From positions 1 through 15,731 of the forward strand of contig JAEZAA010000212.1 in the NCBI GenBank assembly GCA_023430625.1: a stretch of 15,731 bases of DNA, in the 5' to 3' direction. The notes under the pieces are model-generated. The model had not been told where the DNA came from, did not search any database, and saw nothing but the letters and a program-made list of their open reading frames with translations. Below are positions 12,992-15,731 of this stretch, one piece after another (the stretch's first letter is position 1; every line of letters begins with the position of its first letter). The position numbers and the translations under genes were made by a program. Origin of the DNA: Pseudomonadota bacterium (GTDB lineage Bacteria; Pseudomonadota; Gammaproteobacteria; Pseudomonadales; Oleiphilaceae).

Positions 12992-14167
12992 TCAGTCGTT
13001 AGCAGTAGACCCGTGACCAGGCACGGGTGAGTAGATAAGACGCAGGTCCTGTCCGACCGGACTCACGTCTTGCAACGTCAGGTTCAGCGCTTCCGCCATT
13101 TTGCCGATTTCCGGCATGTCCAGCAGCGGGCGAGCCGAGCTGCCCATCAGTTTCGGCGCCATGTAGATCCAGAGCTCGTCCACCAGCCCCGCGCGCATGA
13201 AGGCGCCGCTTAAGGTGGCGCCGGCTTCGATCATCACTTCATTGCATTCAAGCTTCGCCAGCTCCGCCAGCAACTGATCAAGATCCAGTTGACCATCCCG
13301 TTCAGGCACTTCCATCACCTGCACACGGTCACGTTCCACCGCCACGCGGCGGGAACGGCCCTCGGCGCCACAGACCACCAGGGTGCTGCCCGGCAGATCC
13401 AGCAACTTCGCCGCCGGATCGATCCGCAGGCGGCGATCCAGCACCACTCGCAGAGGTTGGCGCTGCGCCACCTCGGCGGCGTTGGCCAGATCCAGCTCGG
13501 CTTCCCGTAACGTCAGCGAGGGATTGTCATGCTCGACCGTGCCGACGCCCGTGATGATGGCCGAGCTACGGGCTCGTAGACGCTGTACGTCACGCCGCGC
13601 TGCTGAGCCCGTGATCCAGACGCTTTCGCCCGATGCCATGGCGGTACGGCCATCCAGGCTCATGGCCAGCTTGCAGCGAACCCAGGGCCGGCCACGTTCC
13701 ATGCGGCTGACAAAGCCGATGTTGAGCTTGCGCGCCTCGGCTTCCGCAACTCCCACAATGACCTCAATGCCGGCTTGGCGCAGCCGCTCGATCCCCTGCC
13801 CCGCCACCAGCGGATTAGGGTCCTGCATGGCGACGACCACCCGTACCACACCGGCCTGCACCACCGCATCGGCACAGGGCGGGGTCCGGCCGAAATGACT
13901 GCAGGGCTCGAGTGTCACATACAGCGTCGCGCCCTGGGCCCGATCGCCGGCCTCGCGCAGTGCATGTACTTCCGCATGGGGCTCGCCCGCCCGACGGTGC
14001 CAACCACGCCCGACGATCTCGCCGTCGCGCACCACCACACAGCCCACCCGAGGGTTCGGATGCGTGGTATACAGCCCCTGCTCGGCCAGTTGCAGCGCGA
14101 GCATCATGTAGTCCTGATGGAGAGCATCCTGCTGAGGAATACCTTGGGGCGGAGAAGTCATGGTCAT
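12992..14167 (-). CDS. ribD: Bifunctional riboflavin biosynthesis deaminase/reductase
   Basis: It carries out the deamination of the pyrimidine intermediate and then the NADPH-dependent reduction of its ribosyl side chain. The 391-residue product has the zinc-dependent deaminase domain first (about 18-150): HPNPRVGCVVV (36-46), HAEVHAL with catalytic Glu66 (64-70) and EPCSHFGRTPPC (87-98) giving the two zinc cysteines. The reductase domain follows: PWVRCKLAMSLDGRTA (161-176), ITGSAARRDVQRLRA, and EAGATLSGAFMRAGLVDEL near residues 326-344. It starts at the ATG at 14167; an ATG two codons later is equally possible because the ribosome binding site is weak. It lies 15 bp after nrdR and 8 bp before ribB, with no riboflavin synthase gene between. 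Confidence 0.97.
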   Translation of the reverse strand: MTMTSPPQGIPQQDALHQDYMMLALQLAEQGLYTTHPNPRVGCVVVRDGEIVGRGWHRRAGEPHAEVHALREAGDRAQGATLYVTLEPCSHFGRTPPCADAVVQAGVVRVVVAMQDPNPLVAGQGIERLRQAGIEVIVGVAEAEARKLNIGFVSRMERGRPWVRCKLAMSLDGRTAMASGESVWITGSAARRDVQRLRARSSAIITGVGTVEHDNPSLTLREAELDLANAAEVAQRQPLRVVLDRRLRIDPAAKLLDLPGSTLVVCGAEGRSRRVAVERDRVQVMEVPERDGQLDLDQLLAELAKLECNEVMIEAGATLSGAFMRAGLVDELWIYMAPKLMGSSARPLLDMPEIGKMAEALNLTLQDVSPVGQDLRLIYSPVPGHGSTAND

Positions 14168-14182
14168 GGGGGACAGCGTCCG

Positions 14183-14647
14183 TCAGGAGGTCGAATCTTT
14201 CCGCGACAGGCGGTCGATTTCTTCCTTGAACTCATTGATGTCCTGGAAGCTGCGATACACCGACGCAAACCGGACATAGGCCACTTCATCGAGGCCACGC
14301 AACTCGTTCATGACCTCGCCACCGATCACCCGGGAGTTGAGCTCGCGCTCGCCGGTGGCCCGCAACCGGTGCTTGATCCGGTTCACTGCGGATTCGATTT
14401 CTTCCACGCTCACCGGCCGCTTTTCCAGGGCCTTGAGAAAGCCCATGCGCAACTTGTCTTCGTCAAAGGGTTCGCGGCTGCCGTCCTGCTTCACGACGCG
14501 GGGCATCACCAGTTCGGCGGTTTCGTAGGTGGTAAAGCGTTCGCTGCAGGACAGGCATTCACGCCGCCGGCGCACCTGATCGCCACCAGCCACCAGACGT
14601 GAATCAATGACCTTGGTGTCGTCGGCGCTGCAAAACGGACAGTGCAT
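14183..14647 (-). CDS. nrdR: Transcriptional repressor of ribonucleotide reductase genes NrdR
   Basis: NrdR represses ribonucleotide reductase genes in response to the ATP/dATP balance. The 154-residue product has an N-terminal zinc ribbon with Cys3, Cys6, Cys31 and Cys34 (MHCPFC and CLSC), the DNA-binding segment RRRRECLSCSERFTTYE (26-42), and an ATP-cone (about 49-139: VKQDGSREPFDEDKLRMGF, later RVIGGEVMNELRGLDEVAYVRFASVYR). The ATG at 14647 is preceded by AGGAGGT six bases upstream; an ATG at 14651 is too close to this site and out of frame. It is the first gene of the nrdR-ribD-ribB-ribH-nusB-thiL-pgpA run, as in many gammaproteobacteria. I see no clear NrdR box in its own upstream region. 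Confidence 0.97.
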   Translation of the reverse strand: MHCPFCSADDTKVIDSRLVAGGDQVRRRRECLSCSERFTTYETAELVMPRVVKQDGSREPFDEDKLRMGFLKALEKRPVSVEEIESAVNRIKHRLRATGERELNSRVIGGEVMNELRGLDEVAYVRFASVYRSFQDINEFKEEIDRLSRKDSTS

Positions 14648-14672
14648 GCATGACCTCCTGCGAATTCAAAAT

Positions 14673-14702
14673 GCCGACGGCGCCAGTCCGGCAACCGTCG
14701 GC
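14673..14702 (-). terminator. Probable terminator after glyA
   Basis: GCCGACGG (14673-14680) and CCGTCGGC (14695-14702) form an 8-bp perfect stem around a 14-base loop that itself holds a GCC/GGC pair. On the minus strand it lies 24 bp past the glyA stop and is followed by ATTTTG, a weak T tract. It separates glyA from nrdR. The stem is clear; termination efficiency is uncertain, and the hairpin is also immediately upstream of the nrdR ribosome binding site. Confidence 0.5.
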
Positions 14703-14726
14703 TTCAGGGCATAAACCCTCGCGTGA

Positions 14727-15731
14727 TTAGCCTTTATAGACCGGGAACTGCTGGCACAGGCTATGGACCTTCGCCCGTACCGCGTCGATCACGGATTCAT
14801 TACCGATATCGTCCAGGATGTCGCAGATCCAGCCAGCCAGGTCGCGACACTCCGCTTCCTTGAAGCCGCGCGTCGTCACCGCAGGGGTACCAATGCGCAG
14901 ACCAGAGGTGACGAACGGCGAGCGCGGGTCGTTGGGAACCGCGTTCTTGTTCACGGTGATGAAAGCGCGACCCAGCGCCGCATCGGCGTCTTTACCGGTA
15001 ATGTCCTGCTTGATCAGGCTGAGCAGGAACAGGTGGTTCTGGGTACCGCCGGACACCACTTCGAAACCGCGCTCGATGAACACGGAAGCCATCGCCTGGG
15101 CATTGCGAACGACCTGCTGCTGGTAGCTCTTGAACTCGTCGCTCATGGCCTCCTTGAAGCACACTGCTTTCGCAGCGATGACGTGCATCAAAGGACCGCC
15201 CTGGCCGCCGGGGAATACCGCGGAGTTCAGCTTCTTCTCCAGCTCTTCGTTGCCGCGAGCCAGGATCAGGCCGCCGCGCGGGCCGCGCAGGGTCTTGTGA
15301 GTCGTGGTGGTGACCACGTCGGCAAAGGGTACCGGGTTGGGATACACGCCAGCCGCCACCAGGCCTGCCACGTGCGCCATATCGACAAACAGGAAGGCAC
15401 CGACCTTGTCGGCAATTTCACGGAAACGGGGAAAATCCAGCTTCTGGGAGTAGGCGGAGAAGCCGGCGACGATCATCTTGGGCTTGTGTTCCAGCGCCAG
15501 GCGCTCGAGTTCGTCATAGTCGATCAGGCCGGTGGTGGTATCGATACCGTACTGCACCGCCTTGTAGATCTTGCCGGAGAAGTTCACGGAGGCACCGTGG
15601 GTCAGGTGACCGCCATGGGCCAGGCTCATGCCCAGCACGGTGTCGCCCGGCTGCAGCAGTGCCATGTACACTGCGGCATTGGCCTGGGAACCAGAGTGTG
15701 GCTGGACGTTGGCGTAATCGGCGCCAAACAG
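14727..15731 (-). CDS. glyA: Serine hydroxymethyltransferase, 5' part cut by window edge
   Basis: PLP enzyme that interconverts serine and glycine and loads one-carbon units onto tetrahydrofolate. 334 codons before the stop are visible and the frame is open to the right edge, beginning LFGADYANVQPHSG. By comparison with the usual ~417 residues and the position of the PLP lysine in E. coli (Lys229), about 83 N-terminal residues lie outside. The PLP lysine is in VVTTTTHKTLRGPRGG (visible residue 146). GGHLTHG, FVDMAHVAGL and the C-terminal SGLRIGTPAVTTRGF are other signatures. A GTG at 15671 is an internal Val codon, not a start. A hairpin at 14673-14702 follows the stop. It is upstream of nrdR in the same direction. 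Confidence 0.98.
   Translation of the reverse strand: MFGADYANVQPHSGSQANAAVYMALLQPGDTVLGMSLAHGGHLTHGASVNFSGKIYKAVQYGIDTTTGLIDYDELERLALEHKPKMIVAGFSAYSQKLDFPRFREIADKVGAFLFVDMAHVAGLVAAGVYPNPVPFADVVTTTTHKTLRGPRGGLILARGNEELEKKLNSAVFPGGQGGPLMHVIAAKAVCFKEAMSDEFKSYQQQVVRNAQAMASVFIERGFEVVSGGTQNHLFLLSLIKQDITGKDADAALGRAFITVNKNAVPNDPRSPFVTSGLRIGTPAVTTRGFKEAECRDLAGWICDILDDIGNESVIDAVRAKVHSLCQQFPVYKG

Noticed and set aside
11826..13016. Plus-strand open frame of 396 codons over ribB
   Set aside because: It is antisense to the well-supported ribB(X) gene, with no recognisable motif and a start inside the ribH/ribB junction.
13775..14602. Plus-strand open frame of 275 codons spanning ribD and nrdR
   Set aside because: It is antisense to two recognisable genes and crosses their junction, so it cannot reflect one real gene.
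14648..14726. Possible FMN riboswitch upstream of the rib genes
   Set aside because: The GCCGACGG hairpin superficially recalls part of an RFN element, but the conserved RFN segments are absent and the gap is only 79 bp. A glyA terminator explains the hairpin better.

Overview
This window reads as chromosomal DNA of a GC-rich gammaproteobacterium of the Pseudomonas/Oceanospirillales type. Two well-known housekeeping blocks, ispB | rplU-rpmA-obgE-proB and nrdR-ribD-ribB-ribH-nusB-thiL-pgpA, are laid out much as in Pseudomonas. A wax ester synthase/diacylglycerol acyltransferase (WS/DGAT) gene between them points to a marine oil- or lipid-storing lineage such as Alcanivorax or a relative. That genus guess is inference, not proof.

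Layout. Positions 1-3094 (minus strand): proB (3' end off the left edge), obgE, rpmA and rplU, transcribed leftward from a promoter near 3224-3252. A hairpin terminator after rpmA separates the ribosomal protein pair from obgE. Divergent from these, ispB (plus) at 3441-4409 has a promoter with a perfect TTGACA box. Positions 4410-9283 are an accessory stretch of monocistronic genes in alternating orientation: a YhaJ-like LysR regulator (plus), a DJ-1/PfpI protein (minus), a WS/DGAT-family acyltransferase (plus), a lipoprotein (minus) and a 90-residue protein with an excellent ribosome binding site and GTG start (plus). Positions 9284-14647 (minus) are one tight operon-like run, nrdR-ribD-ribB(X)-ribH-nusB-thiL-pgpA. 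The gene upstream of it, glyA (minus), runs off the right edge.

How the genes work together. The left block serves translation and ribosome assembly (L21, L27, Obg), the quinone side chain (IspB) and proline synthesis (ProB). The right block combines control of ribonucleotide reductase (NrdR), riboflavin synthesis (RibD, RibB, RibH), transcription antitermination (NusB), thiamine diphosphate formation (ThiL) and phosphatidylglycerol synthesis (PgpA). GlyA supplies one-carbon units.

I do not see a previously undescribed multi-gene system, and most of the window is ordinary. The points worth a second look are the WS/DGAT with an Ala in place of the Gly of the HHxxxDG motif plus a C-terminal extension, the RibB fused to a zinc-less GTP cyclohydrolase II-like domain (RibBX type), the absence of a riboflavin synthase gene between ribD and ribB, the small GTG-start gene at 9001-9273, and a spaced direct repeat upstream of obgE.
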